This document shows positions 8,790 to 16,501 of a stretch of DNA of 64,000 bases, one piece after another (the first letter of the stretch is position 1; each line of letters begins with the position of its first letter). The notes beneath the pieces are model-generated. The model searched no databases and was not told where the DNA came from. It saw only the letters and a list, made by a program, of their open reading frames with translations. The stretch is from UBA5066 sp046331465 (GTDB lineage: Bacteria; Acidobacteriota; Thermoanaerobaculia; UBA5066), in the NCBI GenBank assembly GCA_046331465.1, contig JAXLQV010000001.1:372001-436000 (forward strand), written 5' to 3'. Position numbers and translations under genes: made by a program.

Positions 8790-9832
8790 GCTCCTTCGGC
8801 ACCGTCGGCACGCGCCTCCACCGCCACCTCTTCGAGACCGAGCGCCGCTACCCGCAGGCGACGGGGGAGCTCTCGGCCCTCCTCTCCCAGCTCGCGCTCG
8901 CCGGCAAGCGGATCGCGCGCCTCCTCTCCCGCGCCGGGCTCGCGGAGGTCCTCGGCCCGTCGGGGCACACAAACGTCCAGGGCGAGGAGCAGCAGAAGCT
9001 CGACGCCCTCGCGAACGACGTCTTCCTCGAGGCCTTCGCCTACGGGCAGCTTGTCCCGACCGTCGTCACCGAGGAGATGGACCTCCCGGCCCGCCTCCCC
9101 GAGAACGAGGCCGCCGCCGCCTCGGCCGGGAAGTACGTCGTCTTCGTCGACCCGCTCGACGGCTCCTCGAACCTCGACATCAACGGCGCGGTCGGGTCGA
9201 TCTTCTCCGTGCGGCGCATCGGGGGCTCCGGCCCGATCCACTCGGAGGCCGAGCTCCTCGCGCGCATCTCGCAGGAGCAGGTCGTCGCGGGCTACTTCGT
9301 CTACGGCCCCGCGACGATGCTCGTCTACTCGGCCGGGCCGAAGGCCGGCGTCCAGGGCTTCACGCTCGACCCCGGCATCGGGGAGTTCCTCCTCTCGCAC
9401 CCCGACATCCGGATCCCGCGGCGCGGCTCCTACTACGCCTGCAACGAGGGGAACCTCGCCTCCTGGCCCGAGGGGCCCCGCCGCTTCGTCGAGTCGCTCC
9501 GCGCCCCTGACCCCGCGCGCCGCCGGACCTGGTCGACGCGCTACTCGGGGGCGCTCGTCGTCGACGTCCACCGGATCCTCCTCCGGGGCGGCGTCTTCCT
9601 CTACCCCGGCGGAGAAGGGGCGCCCGGCGGCAAGCTCCGGCTCATGTACGAGGCGGCGCCCCTCGCGGCCGTCGTCGAGGCGGCGGGAGGCATGGCGATC
9701 GACGGGACGCGGCGGATCGTCTCGATCTTCCCCGAGGAGAACCACCAGCGGACCCCGCTCTACATCGGGAGCCGGGAGGACGTCGAGCAGCTCGAGCGGA
9801 CCATCGCCGCCGCGGGCGGCGCTCCGGGCTAG
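8786..9832 (+). CDS. fbp: Fructose-1,6-bisphosphatase class 1
   Basis: It removes the 1-phosphate from fructose-1,6-bisphosphate, the gluconeogenic step that can also recycle carbon into the pentose phosphate branch beside it. It has 348 residues. The metal-binding signature VDPLDGSSNLDINGAVGSIF lies near residues 119-138. The substrate motif RYSGALVVDVHRILLRGG and the C-terminal KLRLMYEAAPLA, VVEAAGG are typical of class 1. The GTG start overlaps the glk stop, so translation is probably coupled. A catabolic glucokinase next to a gluconeogenic phosphatase suggests the operon serves two-way flux. Confidence 0.95.
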   Translation: MSSFGTVGTRLHRHLFETERRYPQATGELSALLSQLALAGKRIARLLSRAGLAEVLGPSGHTNVQGEEQQKLDALANDVFLEAFAYGQLVPTVVTEEMDLPARLPENEAAAASAGKYVVFVDPLDGSSNLDINGAVGSIFSVRRIGGSGPIHSEAELLARISQEQVVAGYFVYGPATMLVYSAGPKAGVQGFTLDPGIGEFLLSHPDIRIPRRGSYYACNEGNLASWPEGPRRFVESLRAPDPARRRTWSTRYSGALVVDVHRILLRGGVFLYPGGEGAPGGKLRLMYEAAPLAAVVEAAGGMAIDGTRRIVSIFPEENHQRTPLYIGSREDVEQLERTIAAAGGAPG

Positions 9833-9875
9833 ACTCCGCGCTCGCGTGACCGAAGGACAGGACAGGAGGACCACG

Positions 9876-10349
9876 ATGAAGAGGACGATCGCGATCGTCT
9901 GCGCCCTCGCGCTCGCCGCCCCCGCGGCGCTCGCGCAGAAAACGGCCGAGCCGGCCGCCCCGAAGGCCGCCGCCGAGGCCGCGAAGAAGGAGTCGAAGAT
10001 GGTGAAGACCGAGAGCGGGCTCTCCTACGAGGACACCGTCGTCGGGACGGGCCCCTCCCCGGCGGCGGGCCAGACCTGCGTCATGCACTACACGGGCTGG
10101 CTCTGGGAGAACGGGGCGAAGGGGAAGAAGTTCGACAGCTCGGTCGATCGGGGCCAGCCGTTCGAGTTCCCGATCGGGCGCGGGCGCGTCATCAAGGGCT
10201 GGGACGAAGGGGTCGCCACGATGAAGGTCGGCGGCAAGCGGACGCTCCTCATCCCGCCCCAGCTCGGCTACGGGGACCGCGGCGCCGGCGGCGTCATCCC
10301 GCCGGGGGCGACGCTCCTCTTCGACGTCGAGCTCCTCGGCGTCAAGTAG
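9876..10349 (+). CDS. FKBP-type peptidyl-prolyl cis-trans isomerase, exported
   Basis: This is a proline isomerase and folding helper, probably periplasmic. It has 157 residues: a signal peptide (MKRTIAIVCALALAAPAALAQ), an Ala/Lys-rich linker to about residue 45, then a single FKBP domain with YTGWLWENG, FDSSVDRGQPFEF, GRVIKGWDEGV and IPPQLGYGDRGAGGVIPPGATLLFDVEL spread over the rest. AGGAGG precedes the ATG by seven bases. Its last eight bases overlap the end of the convergent kinase gene. Confidence 0.95.
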   Translation: MKRTIAIVCALALAAPAALAQKTAEPAAPKAAAEAAKKESKMVKTESGLSYEDTVVGTGPSPAAGQTCVMHYTGWLWENGAKGKKFDSSVDRGQPFEFPIGRGRVIKGWDEGVATMKVGGKRTLLIPPQLGYGDRGAGGVIPPGATLLFDVELLGVK

Positions 10350-12198
10350 CTCCCGAGGCCCTCCTCCAGAGGACGAGCGGCCCGCCCTCCGGGCGGGCCG
10401 CGATCGTCTCTCCGCCGGGCGAGACGGCGAGGAGCGAGAGCCCGGCCCCGAACGGCAGCGGCAGGACCGTCCGGCCCTCCCTCTCCACGAGGAGCGCGTT
10501 GCGCGCCCCGTGGGTCCGCACGAGGACGCTCCCGTCCGCCAGCACCGCGGGGCGGGAGCCCGGGTCGAGGCGGACGTCGGGCCCGAACGGCAGGGGCGTC
10601 CCTTCGGCGAGGCGGACGAAGAAGAGGAGCCCCGAGCCGACCTGCGGGCCGCTCCGGTCGACGCCGTAGAAGAGGAGGCTCGCGCCGTCGGCCGAGAAGG
10701 CCGGCCAGGCCCAGAACGCCGCCTCCGAGCGGGCCACGCGGCGCGGGGCGCTCCCGTCGCGCCGGGCCACCCAGAGCTCGCTCGCGCCCGCCTCGTGCCG
10801 CACGAACGCGAGGAGCGACTCGTCCCGCGAGAGGGCGGGCTCGAAGGCGCCCGCGGCGAGGGTCCTCGCGGGCGACCCCTCGGGGAACGGCACCTCCACG
10901 ACGCCCGCCTCGGTCGTCCCGACGACGGTGCTCCCGGAGCGGCCGACGACCGGCGATCCGAGCGCGCCGCCGAGCGCGTGCGGCCGGACCGACCCCGTCT
11001 CCGTGTCGACGAGGTCGCCGCTCCCAAGGATGGCGCGGCTCCCGCCGGGAAGGAGCGCGACCTCCGTCTCCGAGGGGGACCCCAGGACGATCGGCCGCGC
11101 CGTCCAGGCCGCGGCCGAGCCGGCGCCGGGGCGGGGATCGGGCCGCGCCCGCCCGGCGGCGAAGCCCCCGACGAACGCGAGGAGGACCGCCACGGCCGTC
11201 GCGAGCCAGAGGAGCGGCGGGACGGAGCGGCTCCCGCGGGGCAGGTCCGAGAGGCGCGGGAGCCCCGTCGAAGACCCGCGGGCGCTCCCCGCCACCTCGC
11301 GCTGGAGCGTCTCGACGTAGGGGAGGAGCTCGCGCGCCGACGCGGGGCGCTTCGCCGGGTCCTTCTCGAGGCACCACGAGACGATTCGCGCGAGGCGCTC
11401 GGGGACGCCGGCGACGAGCGCCGACACCGGGGAGGGCGTGTGCCCGAGGACGGCCTCGAACGCCGCGTCCGTCGTCGAGCGGGCGAAGGGCGAGGACCCC
11501 GTGATCAGCTCGAAGAGGAGGATCCCGAAGCCGAAGAGGTCGCTCCGGCCGTCCACCGGCTCTCCCTTCACCTGCTCGGGGCTCATGTAGCCGAGCGTCC
11601 CGACGACGAAGCCGGTGTGGGTCAGGGTCGGCGGGCCGCTCTTCCCGTCGTCCTTCGGCGAGGGGGCGGCCGTCTGCGGGTAGATCCAGCGGACGAGGCC
11701 GAAGTCGGCGATCTTCGCGTTCCCCTGCGAGTCGACGAGGACGTTCTCCGGCTTCAGGTCGCGGTGGACGAGCCCCTTCTCGTGGGCCGCGGCGAGCGCG
11801 CGGAGGATCCCCACGGCCCAGCCCGCCACCGTCGGCAGGTCGGGCCGCCAGGTCCCCCGGAGGACCTTCCGGAGCGACCCGCCGTCGACGAACTCCTCCA
11901 CGAGGTAGCGGAGCCGCACCTCCCGTGGGCCGAACGGCCCCGAGTAGCTCACGGCCGCGTCGCCGACGTCGTAGATCGCGACGATGTTCGGGTGCGAGAG
12001 CGCTGCCGCGGCGCGCGCCTCCCGCACGAACCGCTCCACGGCGCGCTCGTCCTGCATCATCCCGAGCGGGAGGACCTTCACCGCGACGTCCCGCAGGAGC
12101 CGCGCGTCGCGCCCGCGGTAGACCGACCCCATCCCCCCCGCCTCGATCGGCGCGACGATCTCGTAGGGCCCGAGTCGAGTGCCGGGAGCGAGAGTCAT
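10342..12198 (-). CDS. Transmembrane Ser/Thr protein kinase with propeller-like extracytoplasmic domain
   Basis: This is a Hanks-type receptor kinase of 618 residues. The kinase domain spans about residues 10-290: glycine loop IEAGGMGSVYRG, ATP-binding Lys in VAVKVLP, catalytic HRDLKPENVLV, metal-binding DFG, and GTLGYMSPEQ. A membrane helix near residues 325-345 (WLATAVAVLLAFVGGF) is followed by about 270 residues with repeated strands such as LLAFVRHEAGASELWVARRDG and LLFYGVDRSG, as in TolB/WD40-like propellers. This architecture is common in Acidobacteriota. The start overlaps a short upstream reading frame (ATGA) that repeats its first residues. Confidence 0.92.
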   Translation of the reverse strand: MTLAPGTRLGPYEIVAPIEAGGMGSVYRGRDARLLRDVAVKVLPLGMMQDERAVERFVREARAAAALSHPNIVAIYDVGDAAVSYSGPFGPREVRLRYLVEEFVDGGSLRKVLRGTWRPDLPTVAGWAVGILRALAAAHEKGLVHRDLKPENVLVDSQGNAKIADFGLVRWIYPQTAAPSPKDDGKSGPPTLTHTGFVVGTLGYMSPEQVKGEPVDGRSDLFGFGILLFELITGSSPFARSTTDAAFEAVLGHTPSPVSALVAGVPERLARIVSWCLEKDPAKRPASARELLPYVETLQREVAGSARGSSTGLPRLSDLPRGSRSVPPLLWLATAVAVLLAFVGGFAAGRARPDPRPGAGSAAAWTARPIVLGSPSETEVALLPGGSRAILGSGDLVDTETGSVRPHALGGALGSPVVGRSGSTVVGTTEAGVVEVPFPEGSPARTLAAGAFEPALSRDESLLAFVRHEAGASELWVARRDGSAPRRVARSEAAFWAWPAFSADGASLLFYGVDRSGPQVGSGLLFFVRLAEGTPLPFGPDVRLDPGSRPAVLADGSVLVRTHGARNALLVEREGRTVLPLPFGAGLSLLAVSPGGETIAARPEGGPLVLWRRASGAT

Positions 12199-12290
12199 CC
12201 CCGTGCCTCCCGGGGGGTCCGGGGGGCGCCCGAAGGCAAGCCCCCCGGCAGGTCGTACGGGCCGAGGCGTGTGCCGGGCGGCAGGCTCAT
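12195..12290 (-). pseudogene. 31-codon leader frame repeating the kinase N-terminus (probable truncated duplicate)
   Basis: This frame starts MSLPPGTRLGPYD, almost the same as the kinase start MTLAPGTRLGPYE, then runs into unrelated Pro/Gly/Arg-rich codons and stops at a TGA that overlaps the kinase ATG. The likeness extends to the DNA over about 40 bases with several silent changes. The simplest reading is a remnant of a second kinase gene or a partial duplication. A translated leader that couples to the kinase start is the alternative. Confidence 0.55.
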
Positions 12291-12379
12291 CGTCGTTCTG
12301 GCGTCGTCACGCTCCGCCCATCATGCTCAAGGACAGGGCGAGAGGCAACGTGTGCGCGCCGACACTAGAATCCGCGGCG

Positions 12380-12799
12380 ATGCTCCTCATCTCGCGAACG
12401 ATCCACTTCAACGCCGCCCACCGGCTCTTTCGCCGGGACCGCTCCGACGAGTGGAACCGCGCGACCTACGGCGCGGCGTCGAACCCGGCGGGCTACGGCC
12501 ACAACTACCTGCTCGAGCTCTCCGTCGCGGGCGACCCGTCGGCCGAAGACGGGATGGTCATCAACCTCCTCGACCTCGACCGCGTCCTCAAGGAGGAGGT
12601 CGACCGTCCGCTCGACCACCGGAACCTCAACGCGGAGATCCCCGAGTTCCACGACGCGGTCCCGACCGCCGAGGCCCTCGCGAACTGGATCTGGCAGCGG
12701 GTCGACGCCCGCGTCCGCCGCGAGGGCTGGCCCTGCCGCGTCGCCGCCCTCACCCTCACCGTCACCCCCACCTTCCGCGTCGAGCTCGTCGCCCCCTAG
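12380..12799 (+). CDS. 6-pyruvoyl-tetrahydropterin synthase / QueD family protein with altered active site
   Basis: The fold is that of QueD/PTPS (T-fold pterin enzyme), 139 residues. The first zinc-ligand stretch HFNAAHR is at residues 9-15. The usual C-x-NP-x-GHGHNY segment reads YGAASNPAGYGHNY (residues 30-43): the catalytic Cys is Ala and the first His of HGH is Tyr. LDHRNLN (residues 77-83) and the PTAE motif are kept. A role in queuosine or pterin synthesis is known for the family, but the two changes make normal QueD activity doubtful. It stands alone and ends at a hairpin repeat. Confidence 0.8.
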   Translation: MLLISRTIHFNAAHRLFRRDRSDEWNRATYGAASNPAGYGHNYLLELSVAGDPSAEDGMVINLLDLDRVLKEEVDRPLDHRNLNAEIPEFHDAVPTAEALANWIWQRVDARVRREGWPCRVAALTLTVTPTFRVELVAP

Positions 12800-12803
12800 G
12801 CGG

Positions 12804-12864
12804 GGGGTCTGGTCTACGTTCTACAGTCTGCGAGGCGCAGACTGTAGAACGTAGACCAGACCCC
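12804..12864. repeat. Full palindromic repeat, copy A (29-base perfect arms, 3-base loop)
   Basis: Left arm 12804-12832 begins GGGGTCTGGTCTACGTTC and is the exact reverse complement of 12836-12864; the loop is AGG. It starts five bases after the QueD-like stop and ends 14 bases before the convergent PHP phosphatase stop. No T-run follows on either strand. It is one of four full copies. Confidence 0.97.
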
Positions 12865-12878
12865 AATTTCCAATTTCC

Positions 12879-13688
12879 CTAGAGCGGGTGGACGGTGCGG
12901 CGGCGCTTCCGGAAGGTGACGTGCTCCGTCGCTCCGGCGGCCTTCGCCGCGGCGACGACCTTGTCGCGGCCCCAGGCGACCTCGGCCGGGGCGTGGCTGT
13001 CGGAGGAGAAGACGAGCGGCACGCCGGCGCGGACGAGCTTCGCGAGGAGGATCGGCCCCGGGTACTCCTCGCCCACCGCCTTGCGGAGGCCGGCGCTCGA
13101 CACCTCCGCCGCGACGCCGGCGGCCCGGACGGCGGCGACGGCGGCGTCCTCGGCCTCCTCGCACTCCTCCGGGCGGTGGTTCCCGAACTTCTTCGGCAGG
13201 TCGAAGTGCGTCATCACGTCGAAGAGGCCCGAGGAGGCCGCCTTCGCGAGCAGGCGGTAGTACTCGCCCCAGAGGTTCGCCGAGCCCTCGCGGTCGTGGC
13301 GGGCGCCCGCTCCGGGGGCGTCGATCCACCCCCCGGCCACGTGATGCACCGAGCCGAGGACGACGTCCCACTCCCACGGCGCGAGGAGCTCGCGGAGCGC
13401 CTCCTCGTGTCCCTCGGCGTAGTCGGCCTCGATCCCGAGCAGCACGTCGATCCGCCCGCGGAACTCCTCGCGGAGCGCGAGCACCTCCTCGACGTAGCCC
13501 GGCAGCTCGGCGCGCGTCATCGCGAGGCCGGGGTCGGGGTCGTCGCCGGGGAGGAAGTAGAGCGGCACGTGGTCGGTGATCGCGACCTCGGTCAGCCCCC
13601 GCGCGAGCGCGTGGAGGACGTAATCTCGGGTCGCGCCGCCGGCGTGTCCGCAGCGCGCCGTGTGGACGTGGTAATCCGTCACGGCCAT
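12879..13688 (-). CDS. PHP-domain phosphatase, histidinol-phosphatase (HisJ/HisK) family
   Basis: This is a metal-dependent phosphoesterase of 269 residues. The N-terminal PHP motif DYHVHTARCGHA (residues 5-16) supplies the first metal ligands. EVAITDHVPLY, LLGIEADY, VVLGSVHHVAGGWI, FDVMTHFDL and LVFSSDSHAPAEVAW follow in the order expected for PHP histidinol phosphatases. No other his genes are near, so the substrate is inferred from family only. The ATG is the only start before the motif. The gene is divergent from the cobalamin adenosyltransferase with 45 bases between them. Confidence 0.85.
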   Translation of the reverse strand: MAVTDYHVHTARCGHAGGATRDYVLHALARGLTEVAITDHVPLYFLPGDDPDPGLAMTRAELPGYVEEVLALREEFRGRIDVLLGIEADYAEGHEEALRELLAPWEWDVVLGSVHHVAGGWIDAPGAGARHDREGSANLWGEYYRLLAKAASSGLFDVMTHFDLPKKFGNHRPEECEEAEDAAVAAVRAAGVAAEVSSAGLRKAVGEEYPGPILLAKLVRAGVPLVFSSDSHAPAEVAWGRDKVVAAAKAAGATEHVTFRKRRRTVHPL

Positions 13689-13733
13689 CGGGGCGGAGGG
13701 TAGCAGGATCTTTCTTCGGGGAGAGGAGAGCAC

Positions 13734-14321
13734 ATGGCGATCCGGATCAACCGTGTCTACACGCGCGGGGGCGACAAGGGGGAGACGAGCCTCGTCGGCG
13801 GCCAGCGGATCGCGAAGGACTCGATCCGGATCGAGAGCTACGGCACCGTCGACGAGCTCAACTCCGTCCTCGGCCTCGCCCGCGTGGCGAACCGCGACCT
13901 CCCGGGCGCCGCGGACGCAGATCGCGAGAGGCTCGACGGCATCCTCTTCCGCCTCCAGAACGAGCTCTTCAACCTCGGCTCCGACCTCGCGACGCTCCCG
14001 GGCGACCGCCACCCGAAGCAGCCCGTCGTCGAACAGCGGCACGTGGCGTTCCTCGAGACGACGATCGACGAGCTGAACGCCGACCTCCCCGAGCTCACCT
14101 CGTTCGTCCTCCCCGGCGGCGGCCCCGTCGGCGCGCACCTCCACCAGGCCCGCACCGTCTGCCGCCGCGCCGAGCGGCTCGTCACGACGCTCGCCCGCCA
14201 CGAGGTCATCGGCGAGCAGTGCCTCGTCTACCTGAACCGCCTCTCCGACCTCCTCTTCGTCCTCTCCCGCTGGGCCGCGAAGGTCCGCTCCGAGCCCGAG
14301 GCCCTCTGGCGCCCCGAGTAG
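13734..14321 (+). CDS. pduO: Cob(I)alamin adenosyltransferase, PduO type
   Basis: It transfers the adenosyl group of ATP to cob(I)alamin to make coenzyme B12. It has 195 residues. The ATP-binding N-terminus reads YTRGGDKGETSLVGGQR (residues 9-25), followed by SYGTVDELNSVLG, and the C-terminal signature YLNRLSDLLFVLSRW. The start has GGGGAGAGGAG upstream. Five bases after the stop the left arm of the RAYT element begins. Confidence 0.93.
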   Translation: MAIRINRVYTRGGDKGETSLVGGQRIAKDSIRIESYGTVDELNSVLGLARVANRDLPGAADADRERLDGILFRLQNELFNLGSDLATLPGDRHPKQPVVEQRHVAFLETTIDELNADLPELTSFVLPGGGPVGAHLHQARTVCRRAERLVTTLARHEVIGEQCLVYLNRLSDLLFVLSRWAAKVRSEPEALWRPE

Positions 14322-14325
14322 GATT

Positions 14326-14354
14326 GGGGTCAGGTCTACCTTCTACACTATACT
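14326..14354 (+). repeat. Single left arm of the palindromic repeat (RAYT 5-prime end)
   Basis: The sequence begins GGGGTCAGGTCTACCTTC, with A in place of T at position 7 of the full-copy arm. It begins five bases after the PduO stop and ends six bases before the RAYT start codon, so it forms the leader of the transposase mRNA. Confidence 0.9.
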
Positions 14355-14360
14355 GTCGGC

Positions 14361-15329
14361 ATGAGCCGACCCCTCCGCCTCGACCACGCCGGCGCCCTCT
14401 GGCACGTCACGTCCCGCGGAAACGAGCGTCGCGAGGTCTTCCGCGACGACGAGGACCGGCGCGAGTTCCTCCGCCTCCTCGGCCGCGCGGTCGAGCTCTT
14501 CGGCTGGAAGCTCCACGCCTGGGTCCTCATGGGGAACCACTACCACCTTCTCGTCGGCACGCCCGAGGCGACGCTCTCGCGCGGCATGCGCCAGCTCAAC
14601 GGCGACTACGCCCAGCACTTCAACCGCCGCCACGGCCGCGACGGGCACGTCTTCCAGGGGCGCTTCAAGGCGGTCCTCGTCCAGCGCGAGTCCCACCTCC
14701 TCGAGGTCGCCCGCTACGTCGTGAGGAACCCGGTCCGCGCCGGGATGGTGAAGTCGGCGGAGGAGTGGCCCTGGAGCAGCTACCGGGCGACCGCGGGGCT
14801 CGAGCCGGTCCCGGCGTGGCTCGACGCCTCCTTCCTCCTCGAGGTGTTCGGCGCCCGCCGCGCCGCCGCCGCCGCGCGCTACCGGGAGTTCGTCGCCGAC
14901 TCCGCCGCGGCGTCCTACGACCCGTGGAAACAGGTCCTCGGGCAGATCTACCTCGGCTCGGCGTCGTTCGCGGAAGGGGCCCGCGCCGGCCTCGCGCCGG
15001 CCGACGCGGCGCGCGACGTCCCGCGGCGCCAGCGCGAGCCCGTGGCCCCGTCCGTCGAGGAGGTGGTCCGGCTCTTCGAGCAGGCGTTCGGCCTGACGCT
15101 CGCCGAGCTCCGCGCGCGGCCGCGCATCCTCTCGCGCGAGAGGGCCGCGCTCGCGGGGGCGCTCCGCCGTCACGCCCGCGCCACGCTTCCCGCCATCGGC
15201 GAGGCGCTCGGCGTCGAGGTCTCCCGCGCCTCGATGCTCGCCCGGCGCGACGCGGGCGAAAGCGCGACGAAGGACCTCCGCCGCAAGCTCGCGGCCCTCG
15301 AGAAGCTCCTCGCCGACCGCTCCGCGTAG
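14361..15329 (+). CDS. REP-associated tyrosine transposase (RAYT, Y1/TnpA_REP family)
   Basis: RAYTs are single-strand DNA endonucleases related to IS200/IS605 transposases that move or maintain REP-type palindromes. It has 322 residues. The N-terminal Y1 domain has WHVTSRGNERREVF, the HUH-type NHYHLLVGTP near residues 57-66, HVFQGRFKAVLV and the Tyr in ARYVVRNPVRAGM near residue 120. The C-terminal 75 residues (RPRILSRERAALAGALRRHA through ATLPAIGEALGVEVSRASM) look like a DnaA-type helix-turn-helix. The gene is intact and keeps the local codon style, so it is not a recent arrival from low-GC DNA. It is single-copy in the window while its putative repeats are many. Confidence 0.93.
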   Translation: MSRPLRLDHAGALWHVTSRGNERREVFRDDEDRREFLRLLGRAVELFGWKLHAWVLMGNHYHLLVGTPEATLSRGMRQLNGDYAQHFNRRHGRDGHVFQGRFKAVLVQRESHLLEVARYVVRNPVRAGMVKSAEEWPWSSYRATAGLEPVPAWLDASFLLEVFGARRAAAAARYREFVADSAAASYDPWKQVLGQIYLGSASFAEGARAGLAPADAARDVPRRQREPVAPSVEEVVRLFEQAFGLTLAELRARPRILSRERAALAGALRRHARATLPAIGEALGVEVSRASMLARRDAGESATKDLRRKLAALEKLLADRSA

Positions 15330-15353
15330 AGTGTAGAACGCAGACCAGACCCC
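15325..15353 (-). repeat. Single right arm of the palindromic repeat (RAYT 3-prime end)
   Basis: It ends in AGACCAGACCCC and contains AGTGTAGAACGCAG. Its first bases supply the TAG stop of the RAYT gene. It lies 16 bases before the stop of the convergent sixA gene. Confidence 0.92.
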
Positions 15354-15369
15354 GTTCCGGGGGAACGGG

Positions 15370-15858
15370 TCAGAGGCGCTCGAGGACGCGGGGGGGGAGG
15401 TAGGAGCGGAGCTCGGCGCGGCTGGCGCCGAGGCGGGGCTCGATCTCGAAGACGGCGAGGGAGGCCTTCTTCATCGGCACCTCGCAGTCCCTGCGCCCCG
15501 AGACGAGGCGGCCGAAGAGGCGGCCCACGTGCGGCTCGTGGCCGACGAGGAGGACCGACTTCCAGTCGGCCCCTTCGAGCTCCTCGAGGATGGTCGCGGG
15601 GTCGGAGCCGGGGAGGAGCGACTCGGTCACCAGCAGCTCGCCGTCGAAGCGGCAGGCGGCGGCCACCGGCTCGGCGGTCTGCCGGGCGCGGAGGAGGGGC
15701 GAGACGAGGACGGCGTCGAAGTCGGGCTCCATCCGGGAGATGGCGCGGGCGACGGCCTTCATCCTCTTCGTCCCGGCCTCGGTCAGGGGGCGGTCCGCGT
15801 CGAGGCCGCTCGGAGAGAGGGCCTCGGCCTCCGCGTGACGGAGGATGTAGACGAGCAT
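15370..15858 (-). CDS. sixA: Phosphohistidine phosphatase SixA family
   Basis: This is a histidine phosphatase of the phosphoglycerate-mutase superfamily, 162 residues. The catalytic YILRHAEAE is at residues 4-12, VLVSPLLRARQTAEPV is the next conserved block, and LLVGHEPHVG holds the second catalytic His. The SixA class acts on phosphohistidine in signalling proteins; the partner here is unknown. It is followed on the same strand (upstream) by the DUF3501 gene after 43 bases and may be the last gene of that group. Confidence 0.88.
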   Translation of the reverse strand: MLVYILRHAEAEALSPSGLDADRPLTEAGTKRMKAVARAISRMEPDFDAVLVSPLLRARQTAEPVAAACRFDGELLVTESLLPGSDPATILEELEGADWKSVLLVGHEPHVGRLFGRLVSGRRDCEVPMKKASLAVFEIEPRLGASRAELRSYLPPRVLERL

Positions 15859-15901
15859 GTCGGAAATCTAGCACACGGCCGAGAGGCGGAGGCGCCGCCC
15901 G

Positions 15902-16495
15902 TCAGCCCGCCGCGAGGTCCTGCGCGAGCTCGCGCCGCGTCTCCTCCGAGACCTCGGCCCGCGCCCTGCAGCCCGGGTGGTCGACGACGACCGCCACGGG
16001 CACCGAGGGGTCCCGCAGCGCGTCGCGCATCCCCTCGCCGCCGCCGACCGGGAACCTCACGAACTGCACGGCCGCGATCCGGTCGGGGCGGGCCTGCCCC
16101 TCGAGGAACCTGCCGTACGCGCGGCTGCCGCCGATCTCGAGCCAGAGGCTCTTCCCGTCGTCGAGTCCGATGAACCGGTCGAGCTCGGCCTGGATCCCGG
16201 CGCTCGGCGGGAGCTCGATGAAGAGCGTCGCGGCGACCTCCCCGGGGCCGGGGAGGAGCTCGTTGTAGACGTCGATCTCGGCCTGCACGGCCTCGGGCTT
16301 CACGATCCGCTCGACGCGGCACATCTCCTGGACCTGGTGGAGGACGGTCAGCCGGTTCTCGAAGACGAGCGAGAGCGCCGGCCCGACGAGGACGCGCCGC
16401 CGGGCCTTCGCGGCGATGACCTCCTTCCGCCAGTCGTCCCGGATGAGCTCGTACTCGTGGAGGTTCCTGACGTCGGCGATCTCGATCTTCTTCAT
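15902..16495 (-). CDS. DUF3501 family protein
   Basis: It matches what I know of DUF3501: an opening KIEIADVRNLHEYELIRDDW, then the hallmark VLVGPALSLVFENRLTVLHQ and VQEMCRVERI, and AEIDVYNELLP. Its 197 residues are normal for the family. No signal peptide or membrane segment is present. The function is not established. It lies six bases downstream of the Fe-S CCG protein and in one run with rubrerythrin, an arrangement that points to a shared redox or peroxide-related job. Confidence 0.85.
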   Translation of the reverse strand: MKKIEIADVRNLHEYELIRDDWRKEVIAAKARRRVLVGPALSLVFENRLTVLHQVQEMCRVERIVKPEAVQAEIDVYNELLPGPGEVAATLFIELPPSAGIQAELDRFIGLDDGKSLWLEIGGSRAYGRFLEGQARPDRIAAVQFVRFPVGGGEGMRDALRDPSVPVAVVVDHPGCRARAEVSEETRRELAQDLAAG

Positions 16496-16501
16496 GGCTC
16501 C

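Larger units (their letters stand above)
14326..15353 (+). mobile_element. RAYT transposase unit bounded by inverted repeat arms
   Basis: A REP-associated tyrosine transposase gene lies between a left arm (14326-14354) and a right arm (15325-15353). Reversed and complemented, the right arm matches the left at 24 of 29 positions by my count. The right arm contains the gene's own stop codon. The same arms form the full hairpins elsewhere in the window, which supports this unit as their parent. No target duplication is visible at the ends. Confidence 0.7.

Noticed and set aside
12804..12864. Hairpins as classical intrinsic terminators
   Set aside because: No T-run follows the stem on either strand in any of the four full copies; a U-less terminator function remains possible and is listed as a hypothesis.
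14361..15329. Classical insertion sequence with DDE transposase
   Set aside because: The enzyme is a Y1 HUH-type RAYT; no DDE motif and no clear target duplication are seen.
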